From assembly GCA_037179385.1 (NCBI GenBank), contig CM074185.1, forward strand, positions 11,026,922 to 11,090,921: a DNA stretch of 64,000 nucleotides. Reading direction: 5' to 3'. The stretch's first letter is position 1; each line of letters begins with the position of its first letter. Shown here piece after piece: positions 1-11,540 of this stretch. The translations under genes and the position numbers were made by a program. This stretch comes from Holothuria scabra. Taxonomy: Eukaryota > Echinodermata > Holothuroidea > Aspidochirotida > Holothuriidae. The notes under the pieces were generated by a model that did not search any database, had not been told where the DNA came from, and saw nothing but the letters and a program-made list of their open reading frames with translations.

Positions 1-640
1 AATTTCCTTTTATTTCTCTTCAAAATATCTTTTATAATATTTTAGGACCTCCTTATTGCATATTCAAGGAGCAATGGCAGTTACTCTTAGTAAATTTCGC
101 ATCTGAGGAGAAAAAATATTGTCACATGACTTCAAAGAGCCTATCATGAAACAGGACGGTCTGCTACACTTCATCAAGTCGGGAGACTGCTCATGCCCTT
201 TGAGGGCAATGACATTTGTACTGACAGTTGTTTTTTTTTTTTTTTTTCATTTTTTTTGTACATCTTTTATTTGTTTGCTTTGTTTCCCTTTAGAATTGCA
301 AATGTAAATTTTATGATCTTGAACACTTCCTGCTTTCTTGCATGGCATGTTGCAAAGAGAGGGCTTAACTAATGAAATCTTCTCTTGAGCTGTTGAGAGT
401 AAGTTTAGGGTGCTATCACACCTTGGTACAAGATGCATTTACTGCCAGAAAAACGAAGAAATACAAAGATTGTAATTTGTAGACCTAGAACAACGAAGTC
501 ACATAATATTGCACAATATACCGTTTTAATTTGAGGGAATAAACAGGTTTCATCTGACATTTTGGAAAATCGACATTCTGCAGATTATGGACAAGGAATA
601 TGACACAAGCTGGTGATGCTTGATCTAAGTGTTGTGGCCG
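1..640. other. No recognised feature
   Basis: AT-rich DNA with homopolymer T runs. Short open frames here show no recognisable domain, no splice-site context and no repeat partner that I could find in the window. Confidence 0.5.
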
Positions 641-885
641 TTGTTATACCCAGTACTCCTGCCATTCTGACTACCTAATATAAGCTTCTAGTCTATACCA
701 AAAATCTCAATTGGCAGCTCTTTGACAGACAGAAAGCACAAAAAAAAAAAAAAAAAAACGAGTAATGTAGCCCATATTGCACGGCATGCATTGCAAGAGT
801 GTTCGATCACACATTGGGGCCTCAGCATTAAACTGAAATTGTGTTTAGATGAGGATGACTTTTATAGAGAAGTGGGAGGAGCTAA

Positions 886-1191
886 AAGGACCATTCCTCT
901 CACCCCAAACTGCAGTTCTTGTAGGGGGTACCAAAACTCTCAATTGGCTCAGCTCTTTGATTGACAGCTAATCCAAACAATGCAGAATACCAAAAATACC
1001 AACGCTTATATTACATCGCATGAACTGTACTGAGAGTGTTTTGATTGTGCACATTGAGCTTTTTTATACTCACCCTGAAGAAATAAACTAAGATTGTATC
1101 TGGATGAGGACGAATTTCAGACAATTGTGGGAGGGACTTAAGTAAGAAGGTTAGGAGAATTGGTTCTGTTTGGGGTGAGAGAATCGGGCCT
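886..1191 (-). mobile_element. TTAA-flanked MITE, copy 1
   Basis: About 300 bp with ends that are imperfect inverted repeats: it begins near AAGGACCATTCCTCTCACCC and ends with the complement TTTGGGGTGAGAGAATCGGG followed by CCT and TTAA. The interior matches the copies at 3374, 21840 and 24485, including the stretch with TTTGATTGACAG and the stretch with AATTTCAGACAATTGTGGGAGG. A more decayed partial copy in the same orientation lies just upstream (about 650-885), and another short end-fragment follows at 1200-1245, so copies are clustered. TTAA targets suit piggyBac- or Kolobok-type transposition; no coding sequence is present. Confidence 0.65.
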
Positions 1192-1574
1192 TTAAGTAAG
1201 TAGGGTTAGGAGAATTGAAAATGTTTAGGGTGAGAGGATTAGGCCAATAATAAGTGCAGTCTCAGTGTTATGGTATGGTAAACAAGCAGACTGGTACATA
1301 TAGTAAAAAAATTGTGTTTTTATGGACCATAATTAATTTGCACAACAACTGCTAGCCTGCGTAGCGCCTCTGTGGCTGCATCCCCCTTTAGGTGTAGCGA
1401 TGGGCTGGACGAAAAAATTCGTCCGCCCCGCGGACTGAACAACTGCTGGCTCTGGAATAAAAAAAATAAGCAATAAGCAAAAGGCAATGTCAGCTAGTGA
1501 ATGGGTAAGTCCAGTCGGTTAACTGATCAGTTCAAGAATGTTTCAGTCCGGGGAGCAATTGACTTCGCTTAGTC

Positions 1575-1680
1575 CTATATATATGGCAAGCCTCTGCCAA
1601 GTGGGAGGAAAGCCGGATTGCCAGGAGAAAAACCCACGTAGATCGAGCGGGATTTAAACTCATCTAGCCATGACCATGCA
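1575..1680 (-). repeat. Dispersed-repeat fragment with GGGTTTTTCTCC core
   Basis: Read on the minus strand this contains AATCCCGCTCGATCTACGTG, then GGGTTTTTCTCCTGGCAATC, then CCGGCTTTCCTCCCACTTGG. From memory, closely similar wording recurs in interspersed repeats of many animal phyla. I see only one copy here and no clear ends, so class and borders are open. Confidence 0.4.
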
Positions 1681-3198
1681 TGTGTAACACATTGGAGCAC
1701 AGAAAGGTCGTGTGACATGAAAATGACCTAATTGGGTATTGGATGTAAAAGGAATTCAAAATCAAGAAAATTGCCCCAATTCCTATCAAAATCAGTCACA
1801 AATTGACCATTTTACAGGGCAATTTCTCAATATCACTTATTCATTGATATATGAGCTCAATAATGCAAATCTTGTGATGTCATGTGAGAGGGGCATGCCC
1901 TATATGGCTAATGTTATTCTTTATTCATACAATCTTCATTTCAAGGGCAGTTGTAACATTAGTTTGTCCTGAGGGTTTTATTTGGGGCTTTTATCTTGGA
2001 AATTTAAAATTTTGTACTTGAAAATCATCAGCCTCAATACCATAAACTATCTGATGAGTAATTAAGAGATAATTAATATAGGGTTCACAAAAGAAATGTC
2101 AACCCTGTGCAAAACTCCGCATTATTATTTTTGCATGAAGCAACAAGTTGTTTCAGAAACATTCAAACTTTGAAGAGCAGTGGCGGCGCTACAGGGGGGG
2201 GGGGGGCATTTTCCCCTCAGATTTTTCCTCCTCCATTTACCCCCACCCCCACCCCGATTGCTCTTACCCTTCGCAAACAGATCTTGTACGCATCCGAATT
2301 GAAACATAATTATGAATAGGCTTATTACTGAGTATAAGAACAGCTTCCGGGGAGCCATGATTGATGAATGTGAGCCAGGCTGCCAGTTAAAAACATATCA
2401 TACTCGTAGCCACTTCCCATGATGGTAGATCAGCTTGAACAAGACAATATTTCTCTGGGATATTTATCTTCCAGCATTAGGGAAGGGCGGGTACGTGGTT
2501 GTTTCCGTGATTTAGGAATGTTGTTGGCTGAATCATGGTTAATATGTTAATAGTACCTTTATATTACCAGCAGAAACTGCATGATTCTAGTCTGGTTAAG
2601 CCACTGAATAGTATAGTGGCACTCGGTGGCACCCCGCAAATGTAAAAAGATACTCCCAAAGAAAAAAGTTGTAAACCTTGTAGTTAGATCAACCGAAAAA
2701 TTAAGTAATATATCTCACATTGAGCTTAATTTCTCACCCAGAGATATGCTAAGACCTTAGAGCTTCCGGGGGCTTCCCTCCCTGCCGCCCTCCCTGGGGC
2801 TGTGCCCCTGGACCTCACTAGGGTCCTAAGGCGGGCAGTTACGCACAAAAACATCACCAAGGTCACAAGCAAGCGTTGCTAGAGGGGAAAAGGGGACCAT
2901 GTTGCCTTGGGCAAAACGAGATCACTTAAAAATGTTACACCTACCATTTGCTAGTAGCCAAGGGTGGCGCCAACGGGGTATGGGAAGTCCCTCACCTCAG
3001 TGAAGGTCGCAAACTATCCCGTCGGGGAGAAGATGCAATTTCGTCTCTGAGGATCCATCCATACGATAAAAGACGGAAGCTCGATAAACTTTAGCCTCTC
3101 CCTGATGTTTCCCTCAGTCAATATCAATATCGTCGTCGTCGTCGTCGTCTTCGTCGTCGTTGTCATTATTAGGCCTACTTTAGCGTCATGTTTTTCAA

Positions 3199-3230
<32 letters not shown>

Positions 3231-3369
3231 AAAGACTTTTGGAGGGGGTTTAAATTTGATATTCGGTTTAACCCAAACAAGCTGCCATGCAGTCACCCAG
3301 GCGACCTATTTGATTTTTCTTATAAGAAGGTCAGATTCCTCTATAAAACCCCCAAATTTGACCATGAAA
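1681..3369. other. No gene seen; simple repeats and a possible hAT-end fragment
   Basis: Contains a GTC trinucleotide run (about 3131-3160) and an AT microsatellite (about 3200-3225). Near 2177 the string CAGTGGCGGCGCTACAGGGG resembles the left end of the hAT-like family at 32572 and 45381, but no matching right end or target duplication was found. Nothing else could be identified. Confidence 0.4.
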
Positions 3370-3373
3370 TTAA

Positions 3374-3679
3374 AGCTCCGATCCTCTCACCCCAAACAAC
3401 ACTTCTTGTAGGGGTACAGACACTCTCCATTGGCCCAGCTTTTTGATTGACTGTTAATTCAAAGAATGCAGACTACCAAAGCTTACATTACACAGCATGA
3501 ACTGTACTGAGAGTGTTTTGATTATACACATAGAGCTAAGCTATGCTCACCCTGAAGCAATAAACTGAGATTGTGACTGGATAAGGATAAATTTCAGACA
3601 ATTGTGGGAGGGCCTACTTAGGGGCCTAAGTAGGAAAGCTACGAGAATTGGTACCGTTTGATGTGAGAGAGCTGGGCCT
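3374..3679 (-). mobile_element. TTAA-flanked MITE, copy 2
   Basis: About 306 bp between TTAA at 3370-3373 and TTAA at 3680-3683. It starts AGCTCCGATCCTCTCACCCC and ends with the complementary GATGTGAGAGAGCTGGGCCT. The interior aligns with the copies at 886, 21840 and 24485. No open reading frame; a non-autonomous DNA transposon. Confidence 0.75.
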
Positions 3680-3905
3680 TTAAATTTGGTTAAAAACTAG
3701 TCTCAGCTTTCAAAAAGTTCACGGCCCCTCGAAGCCGTTGAAAATTCTCTTGCAGTTTCTGCGGTGTTGCTTTCGTGCGCTCATAGGTTTATTTTTAACC
3801 TTTTGTTTTGTTTTTTTTTTTTTTTTCTAAACAGCTGAGAAAATCCCAAATGGCCTTCATGTTATCAAGACTGCATTGATCGCTCGACAAGAGACATTTT
3901 GTAAT

Positions 3906-4137
3906 CCAAAAATTAAACGAGACTTTACCAACCATCATGCGACGGTGAGGGATTACATGAGATGCATTCAACCGATCAGACTTCAGAATGGTCAGCGACC
4001 GTGACTGTGAAGTAACACTATGGGTTGGGAATTATACTAGTATAACTGGGAGGGCATGTAATCCCTCACCGTCGCATGATGGTTGGTAAAATCCCAACCA
4101 AACTTCAACTAACAGGTAAGTCTCGTTTAATTTTTGG
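3906..4137 (-). repeat. Complementary terminal region of a DIRS-type element
   Basis: A block of nested complementary segments. The segment 3906-3959, containing CCATCATGCGACGGTGAGGG, is repeated inverted at 4055-4090. The motif CCAAAAATTAAACGAGACTT at its left edge is repeated inverted at 4119-4137. DIRS elements carry inverted terminal repeats and an internal complementary region of this kind beside the 3' end of the recombinase gene, and the decayed recombinase C-terminus lies 0.4 kb away on the same (minus) strand. I infer this is the 3' end of the DIRS element described from 4563 to 21272. Confidence 0.6.
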
Positions 4138-4562
4138 ATTTTACCTCCCATCATGCTACACCTCGTGATTCCATAGGATTTCAAAGTTGGAGCTGACCAT
4201 TTGAAAAAAAAAAGGTAGACAAAACAGAAGAATGTTACATGACTGAACGTTGTATTTTCAACTCTCGATTTTCTCTCTTAACGTCACGGTCGAACGAAAT
4301 TGAACTTATTATGTGCCGACAGACATTCTGAAATACTGAAACATACATTTTAATCGTAACTTTAACAAACATAAGTTCGTTGTCTTCTAGTTGTAATGGA
4401 ACATCATATACGTCGCCTCAATACTACTGCTACATTACCATAATAGGCTATATTGACATAACAGATTTTGCTTTCTTCGTAGACTAAGCATCTGTTGCAG
4501 AAGATAAAACACTTTCAGCAAACGTTCTTTGAAAATGCGACATAGGTTTTTTTTTTTTTTTT

Positions 4563-4648
4563 TTTATAAAACTTTGCAAAGGTTCTCTCCGAACTCCAAC
4601 ATGCAGTACTGAGAATGGAATCTATAGGAACACTGCTATCAACAGCAG
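4563..4648 (-). pseudogene. DIRS tyrosine recombinase, C-terminal piece
   Basis: The minus strand reads PIDSILSTACWSSERTFAKF followed by Y, the ending of a DIRS/Ngaro-type tyrosine recombinase in which the Tyr of the final FY pair is the expected nucleophile. It then runs into a long A tract. The preceding part of the same domain, with the H-x-x-R box, lies 4.3 kb away at 8929-9240, so the gene is split by the inverted-repeat unit 4649-8928. Not functional. Confidence 0.65.
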
Positions 4649-4947
4649 TAGTGTAGAGACTGAAGGTTTACCCCCCCCCCCCCCATGGGATTGATCGGCC
4701 CCAAAAAAGAGCCGACCATGGAGCCGATAGAGGAGCCGATGTCCTGTCATGCAGCCGGTGATGGGAGCCTATCTGGAAAAGAGGGCGCCATTTGTCCTTA
4801 TTGCACAATGTCGAGGGTTTTTTTTTGGGGGGGGGGGGGGAACGATGTTTTTTAGGTAGGTGCAAACATGTCTTAATGTGAACTGACGTATGTTTTAATT
4901 TATGCTTTGTCCTGATGTTTGTATTGTCACTGAATGAGTAAGACACG

Positions 4948-5525
4948 ATGGGAGAAACAGGAAAAGTCGCGCGAGAACTCGGACGAGATTCAAAACACAG
5001 TAAACCCTCGTTAAGCACCTTACAAAGAAACCCTTTCCCGCGTGGAGAGCGAAATGGATGAGAGTTTTGGAACGGCACTACATAAAATGTTAAAGCATTT
5101 TCAGCATAATGACAAAGAAACATTCAAAGCTATATTGGATAAAATGTTTGGAGATGAAACTTACAGTTGGGGTAGGAGTCGCAATGGCCTACATATTTGT
5201 CAGAAAATGCTCCCAACAATGTCGTGAACAAGGAAAGGCCGATGAACACACCATTGAACAACTTGCACAGTTTGTTGGAGAATACGTCGAAGACCGTTGC
5301 ACAAAGTTTATCGAACACCGAGGAGGTTGTGTAAGTATTTTACGTTAGTAAGCTATGGAATGTTTTCAAAAAATGGACGGTGAGTAAATTTGTCTGTTTT
5401 CTATTTAACAGGATGACTTTTGTCGAACATTTACGAAAAAGTGTAGCGGAGCAACCGGAGTCAAGTTGGTGGTGAAAGCGGTCATTATAACGATTCTTGT
5501 ATACAAATGGTTGCGTTTGGCGTAA
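4948..5525 (+). pseudogene. Bcl-2-family (Bax/Bak-like) pseudogene, left copy
   Basis: Two exons are visible. Exon A (to 5330) holds a BH3-like stretch, LSRVESEMDE (from 5033), and a BH1-like stretch with SWGR (about 5165). After a frame change it continues in another frame with GVAMAYIFVRKC and a BH2-like FIEHRGGC. A donor GTAAGT at 5331 and an acceptor ending at 5411 bound an 81 bp intron; exon B (5412-5525) starts DDF and ends in a hydrophobic tail with a closing Lys-Trp-Leu-Arg-Leu-Ala and a stop. An intron directly after the BH2 Gly-Gly-aromatic position is, from my knowledge of the family, a conserved Bcl-2-family intron site. The usual Trp is Cys here. The shift inside BH1 and a stop at 5012 make it non-coding. 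Family proteins act at mitochondrial membranes in apoptosis control; this copy is presumed inactive. Confidence 0.65.
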
Positions 5526-8090
5526 TACGAATAAATATAGGTGCGTCCAGAGGATAAAACAGAACGCCAGTTTACTCAGGGAAGCAGGCACGTAGCCACT
5601 GGGGGGCACAGGGGGCACGTGCCCCCCAAATTTTTCAATAAAAGGTCTTGCACTGAAGGAGAAAAAAATTATCCCCATTAAATCACCACAACTTCAAAAT
5701 ACCTAGATTGAATTCTGTCAAAGTATCTCGAACTTTCGAACAAAACATACACTTTAACTCGGTCAAGGAGCGTATGAACGACGTACACAACTATTACTGT
5801 CTATTATTAGTCATCGATGGCGCGTGGAGATCCCTGCCCTGAAGGTCGAGGAGGTTACGCTAAGTATTGTTTCGAGCATAATTTTGCACGTCAATGTCAT
5901 TCAGCTGTCATATAAGTACTTAGTAATGTACATTTTACCTGGTTTCTGGGCCGGCGTTGTAGGCAGTGCAAAAAGAGAGACTTCAGACACAAAATAATTT
6001 AATGAAGTTATCATAAAAAATTATTCTCTAAGAACAGCTTTAGGTAAAAGAGCCTGAAATTACCGGTACTACCGCAAAAAACAAGAAAGCAGTTAATAGG
6101 CCTACTAGTAAAATCAACGTCTTTCTGATTTAGGAGTAATTAATGTGTCCGGGGAACGGAGTAAGCAAATACAGATCAACCCAGTTGAAATTGTTACGAA
6201 ATTTTCTAACCGAGAAAAAAGAACCAGAATCAAACTCTTTTAAGCAAGAAAATACTTGATAAAGCTACAGGTAAGATTAATTGTCATAATTTGTTTAAGT
6301 TAAGTTTGATATCACCAATTAGCCTTGACAACCTCGTTGGCAGCTTGTTTTTACAATATCCCTATTTTTCTATTTCATTTTCACTTTAAGTGTAAAAAGG
6401 GAAAAAGTTTTGTTATGAGACCAGCTTTTTCGGAGTACAAATAAATCAAAGAAAAATGCAAAATTTCGCACCATTTTGCATCTAGAGTCCTTGAAACGGA
6501 CACCCCTCCCCTTAGACCCCTCCCCAGGCCGGCGAAACTCCAATATTGATGTGCCCCACCCCCACCACCCCCCCCCCCCAAGTTGATTATTCTGGCTACG
6601 GGCCGGCACGGAAGACATGTATGCGAATACCGTAACAGTTGCAAGAATACATTGTCTCACTGAACCATAACCACGTGATATGAGACGACCGAAGATAACC
6701 AAATATTACGTCATCAGTCTGCCATAACTATCTACAACATCTTTGAAATAGGCACTTGATGAGAAATAAACTGGTAGGAAAACTAAGCTAAAAGGACACA
6801 GAAAGAGCGAAAACAGATATCGCGAAAAGACTAGCCTATGTTCTGGCCGAGAAAAGTGAAGAAATAAGCCGGTGCTAATCGACAACGCAAGAATCAAACG
6901 AGAAGGAAAAGTGAGCTACTGTACAAGGTCGCAGGAGGAGTGAAAACATATCGCGAAACTGGTTTTGGACACTGGTTAGTGTATGAAACACACACAAACG
7001 TTACTGGACACGTAGGTCTCTGTCTACCGTGAGGAGGAAGGGTTCACACTGTATTACCCTATTCTTGGCGGTGTCACCAACGAAGTTTGTGAGTGTTAAG
7101 AGAAGGGGCCAGGGAGGTTGGCAGAATAACTCACGTGTACGTGAGCGTCGTGTCATAAGGCCGGGTCTTGCTCACCACTGATGAGTCACTCTCAATGGAT
7201 AAAACACAAAGAAACAGGGAAATTTCCGAGTGGCCTGTAGAGGGAGCAACGCATTAAAAACCAACTCTCAAAACCCTCATATTCGACGAGGTAAATGGGT
7301 GTATTGCTACTTAGGGCGCATTTGTATCCATGAGATTCTTCCCACATAATGGGCTCGCTTAAAGGGCAGAAGCAGTCATCCCAAATTGAAGAAGTGTAGT
7401 AGACTGTCCAGTTTCATGATTGGCTGTTGGGAGTCATGTGACAATATTTTTCTCTTCAAATGTGAAATTTACCAGAAATAACTAATTGGTTTACCTTGAA
7501 TATGCAATAGTAAAGTCATAAAATGTAATTTAAGCTACTTTGAAGAGAAATAAGATGAAAATTGAGTTATTTAGCTTTATCTTCAAAATAAGTTTTGGGG
7601 GACTGCTCCTTACCTTTAGACTCCAGTCATTGCAGTATGGAGGGAAATGAATCACTGCTTGTTTAGCAGAGGACATATTGAGTGGAAAATGGCCGAGTAA
7701 TGCTTTGATAATTGCACACCATTTCTCTTTCATTTAGGGTCGGCTTTGAAACTTCTCAGCCAAAAGGTGTAAGTTTGTTCTGGCTGTAATACGGTACAGT
7801 TACACATCTCAAGAAAAACAGTTTACACTTATTTATGTTTTGCTGTATACGTGACGAATGGAATATAACTTTGAGAAAATTGACAGATATGCGATAAACA
7901 TTGAGATGGGCCCAGTGTGCTCAAAGTCGTGCTGCACTTGCTCCAACAAAAGCTCTATGTTGCTCAGTATGCACCAAGTCATGCTCGTCATTTGCACTGG
8001 CAAGGCTCTGTACTGCTCGTGGGTGCATCCCTGTTACCCTCTCGGCTGGGAGCTACGATCAAATAGCTCAAATAGCTACGATCTAATAGC

Positions 8091-8665
8091 TCGTTATAAT
8101 GACCGCAATCACCACCAGCTTGACTCCGGCTGCTCCGCTACACTTTTTCGTAAATGTTCGACACAAAAGTCATCCTGTTAAATAGAAAACAGACAAATTT
8201 ACTCACCGTCCATTTTTTGAAAACTTTTCATAGCTTACTAACGTAAAATACTTGCACAACCTCCTCGGTGTTCGATAAACTTTGTGCAACGGTCTTCGAC
8301 GTATTCTCCAATAAACTGTGCAAGTTGTTCAATGGGGTGTTCATCGGCCTTTCCTTGTTCGCGACATTGTTGGGAGCATTTTCTGACAAATATGTAGGCC
8401 ATTGCGACTCCTACCTCAACTGTAAGTTTTATCTTCAAACATTTTATCCAATATAGCTTTGAAAGTTTCTTTGTCATAATACTGAAAATGCTTTAACATT
8501 TTATGCAGTGCCATTCCAAAACTCTCATCCATTTCGCTCTCCACGCGGGAAAGGGTTTCTTTGTAAGGTGCTTAACGAGGGTTTACTGTGTTTTGAATCT
8601 CGTCCGAGTTCTCGCGCGACTTTTCCTGTTTCTCCCATCGTGTCTTACACACTCAGTGACAATAC
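8091..8665 (-). pseudogene. Bcl-2-family pseudogene, inverted right copy (truncated)
   Basis: Inverted copy of the pseudogene at 4948-5525. It shares the BH1 frame disruption, so that lesion predates the duplication. Private changes: the BH1 Trp codon is TGA, the donor has become GCAAGT, and two extra bases occur after the start of exon B (TTTTGTGTCG against TTTTGTCG). It stops within the membrane-tail coding region, so the last dozen or so residues are missing. The intron is retained, which argues for DNA-level copying rather than retrotransposition. Confidence 0.65.
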
Positions 8666-8928
8666 AAACATCAGGACAATGCATAAATAAAAACATACGT
8701 CAGTTCACATTAAGACATGTTTGCACCTACCTAAAAAACATCGTGCCCCCCCCCCCCAAAAAAAAAACCCTCGACATTGTGCAATAAGGACAAATGGCGC
8801 CCTCTTTTCCAGATAGGCTCCCATCACCGGCTGCATGACAGGACATCGGCTCCTCTATCGGCTCCATGGTCGGCTCTTTTTTGGGGCCCCATGGGGGGGG
8901 GGGGAGTAAACGGTCAGTCTCTACACTA

Positions 8929-9240
8929 CAAACATCGGCCGCTGAAACTGAAGCCGCTCTTGTGCTATGGGCCTTGTAGACCTGCATATTAACCCCCGAA
9001 GAAGCCATCACGTCTTTCAGCCATCTAGCTAGCGAACTCTTGGACACAGGGTGATGTGGCTTAACATGACTAACTAAAGGTTTCGTTTCTGATCCTTGTA
9101 ACGGTATTGAACGTAACTACTAAGTATTTTGTCAAAACCCAAAAGACACTCAACCTTTCTTCCTTAGGAATGTCCTCCAGAATAACCTGTAATAGCCCGT
9201 CTTCAGATTGAGGCAAGTGCCACCTGGAATGGTCATTAAT
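8929..9240 (-). pseudogene. DIRS tyrosine recombinase, central/C-terminal piece
   Basis: The minus strand reads, across frame changes and stops, ILEDIPKEERLSVFWVLTKYL, then SHVKPHHPVSKSSLARWLKD, then the catalytic-box region YKAHSTRAASVSAAD with the His-x-x-Arg pair. This is the order found in DIRS/Ngaro recombinases. The frame is broken at 8928 by the inverted-repeat unit, and the last part continues at 4563-4648. The N-terminal half is probably the piece at 16278-16873. Confidence 0.7.
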
Positions 9241-9857
9241 GCCACCATGTTTTTTCGATTCCCCGGCATGTCTATAGACAGAAAAATTCAGGTATATGGG
9301 TATCTTCGGGTGGGTTGGGGAAATATAGCAGGGTATCTGCCAAGAGTCAGGGTGCTGAAAAATAAAAAAATAAGGGGTAGGGGAAAGTGAAATGGCTATT
9401 ATTTTTCATCTAGAAACTCGAGAGTTGCAAACTACCCCTCAAAATACTTGCAAAGAAATTGTATTTTAGTTGATATACAGATTTTGAGAATCACGTGACT
9501 TTTGAGGTCATTAAAAGTCAAAAAGGTACGAAATTTGACCTTTGACCTAAATCTTGACTATGCTATTTTAAAATGTAATTGTGTACAGTAAATCGATTCA
9601 TTTGTCCTAGTTTGACCTGAAATGATTATATTACATGTCTTCAGACAATTTTAGGCTATTAATGTTTCAGGGTTTGTACTTAGGAAGCACCAGTGTCGAA
9701 CGAAATATTAACTAGTAAAAAATCTGTTAGAAAAACATAGTTTTACAACCCGGAAATGACAATCTATTCATGGTTAATGAGAGTTACAAGCTGTACACCA
9801 TCTCGAAATCATTTTTATATCCATTTAAGCATTTCTTGTCATAGCAAATTTATTAAG
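9241..9857. other. No recognised feature
   Basis: AT-rich DNA with repeated TGACCTTTGACC-like words and no identifiable protein or paired ends. It lies between the recombinase piece and the 6.4 kb fold-back element and is probably a further insertion or flank. Confidence 0.4.
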
Positions 9858-10347
9858 GGGCGCCCTCTATTTATCAAAAATCTCGTTTTCTCCATATATT
9901 TACGGTCCAGTCATTAACTGATGTGAGATTTGGTTCTAATATTCTGTAAATATAATGTCAACTGAAAAATACGGGGAAATATTAGTATTCATATTAATAT
10001 GCTAATTAGATAAGGTTAAAGGTCAATTTATAATGTTAACAGAGAAATAGGCTGAGGGTTTGAGTTTGGGGAAATTACATCAAAATAGACCTGTCTTACA
10101 CCCTAAAAACACAATAGATACTCATTTTAGAGCAAGCGGCAGGGTTGGCGCTATCTGACGACCCCCTGCCTCCCCACCTTGGAACAATGGACCCCTTTTG
10201 AAGAATTAAATTGTATAAGTGTAATGCCGACAACTAGGGTTGTGTTGGTCATCGCACGATCGCATTTTGTAAGTTGACTTCTTTCTCCAGTTATTAATTA
10301 TATACAATACATACAATTTTAGTTGTGGGGGACAGATGTAGTACTAG

Positions 10348-10948
10348 TCATATCGAAAAGTTTCGATTATTAACCTCACAAATGCGTTAAAGCGTATGGG
10401 CGTTTGTTATTGTTCGTTGTTTCGCTTAATGTTGTGCTCGGGTTTGTGATTTAAGGTCTGGCAAATTTGGATTTGTGATGTCCATGCAATTTCACACACA
10501 GTGAATCCTCTTTTGATTGGGCACACCTTTTAATTTTTTCGTAAAACATTTATTTACGGGAATCGATATCTTTAAGCAAAAATTTGCTTTTCACCCCAAA
10601 TTTATAATTTAAAGGATTAATACTTCTAACCACAAATATATCGAAATGGCTAAACGCGTTTCTGCATGTCATAGGTAGCAGGAGGAAAAGAGTTGGTGTT
10701 ATTTGGGTCTATAATTTTGTCGTAATCCGCGTTTGTGTGACATAAAATGACGCTTTTTTTGGCGGGGGGGGGGGAACTCCCCAAAATTTTGACGTCACAA
10801 AATTTTGAAATCGTCAAAAATCATGTATTTCGAATGAGAATTGGTGTTTCATGGGTTGCTTTCACCTAGACATATCATTTCGGAGCATAATTAGAAATTT
10901 TGGTGTAAAATGAGCAAATGATCGTTTTTGTAAAAAACTTTCGATGGT
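10348..10948. mobile_element. Insertion in the fold-back left arm, class unknown
   Basis: About 600 bp are present in the left arm but absent from the matching place in the right arm (near 14245). The ends look loosely inverted: TATCGAAAAGTTT on the left and AAAAACTTTCGATGG on the right. No clear TSD and no coding sequence. Borders are accurate only to about 10 bp. Confidence 0.4.
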
Positions 10949-10963
10949 TATCCAATCAAGGCT

Positions 10964-11260
10964 TAGACTTGGCCAAGTCTCTCGTGAGTGTTCCACGGGG
11001 AGTTGACAACTTTCTCTTCAAAATCCCCATACTCAGCATAGCACAGAAAATCGTATTTTCCTTTTATCTAATACGCCCTCTATCGGTCTATTAATTCTAT
11101 CGTTTCTCAAGTTGAGAAGCGATACCTTTACAGACCGATAGAGGGCGTATTAGAAAAAAGGCAAATACGGTATGCTGTACTGTGCTGAAGCACTGGATTT
11201 GTGTAGAGTTGGTGTTGTCAGCTCCCCGGGAAACACTCACGAGAGACTTGCCCAAGTCTA
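10964..11260. mobile_element. 297 bp palindromic MITE with 9 bp TSD
   Basis: Flanked by ATCAAGGCT at 10955-10963 and 11261-11269. Ends are TAGACTTGGCCAAGTCTCTC and the near-complement of it; the terminal TAGACTTGG is itself part of a small palindrome. The centre is a second inverted pair around TACGCCCTCTATCGGTCT. A 9 bp duplication fits Mutator-like transposition. Its empty site can be read in the opposite arm of the host fold-back element (about 14220-14230). Confidence 0.75.
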
Positions 11261-11540
11261 ATCAAGGCTTGACATTCATTCTATGACATCTTTCGCTTTC
11301 GGAGAGAACATTAAGTGATTTCATTTACCGAGCCTTAGTCGGCACGGTTCTCAGATTCGGTTCCCGCTGTATGGCATAGGGAGGAATATTTGCATCAAAG
11401 TGCCATTCACAGAATTTTTAAGTGCGCGGCTATTCATCTAAGTGGCTCATTTTCAGGGGTGGTGTTACCTGGGGCCGGAAGTTCGGATTTACTAAAGAAA
11501 TCTCGATCGGCTTGTGGGAGAGTGGTTACTACTTCGGATA

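Larger units (their letters stand above)
4649..8928. mobile_element. 4.3 kb inverted-repeat unit carrying two Bcl-2-like pseudogene copies
   Basis: Arms 4649-5493 and 8091-8928 are inverted copies of about 840 bp separated by 2.6 kb. Both begin TAGTGTAGAGACTGA, then a poly-C tract next to ATGG, a stretch containing GAGCCGATAGAGGAGCCGAT, a poly-T/G tract, then the pseudogene. The unit sits inside a tyrosine recombinase reading frame, since the two halves of that domain abut its outer ends, so it arrived as an insertion. I found no convincing TSD and no transposase. It could be a fold-back transposon that captured a host gene, or a host segment duplicated in inverted orientation after insertion. 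The spacer 5494-8090 holds no recognisable gene; around 6455-6520 it has a fragment resembling the interior of the hAT-like family at 32572. Confidence 0.6.

Noticed and set aside
4668..5123. 151-codon minus-strand frame at the left inverted arm
   Set aside because: Antisense to the Bcl-2-like exon and running into a homopolymer; the plus strand explains the sequence.
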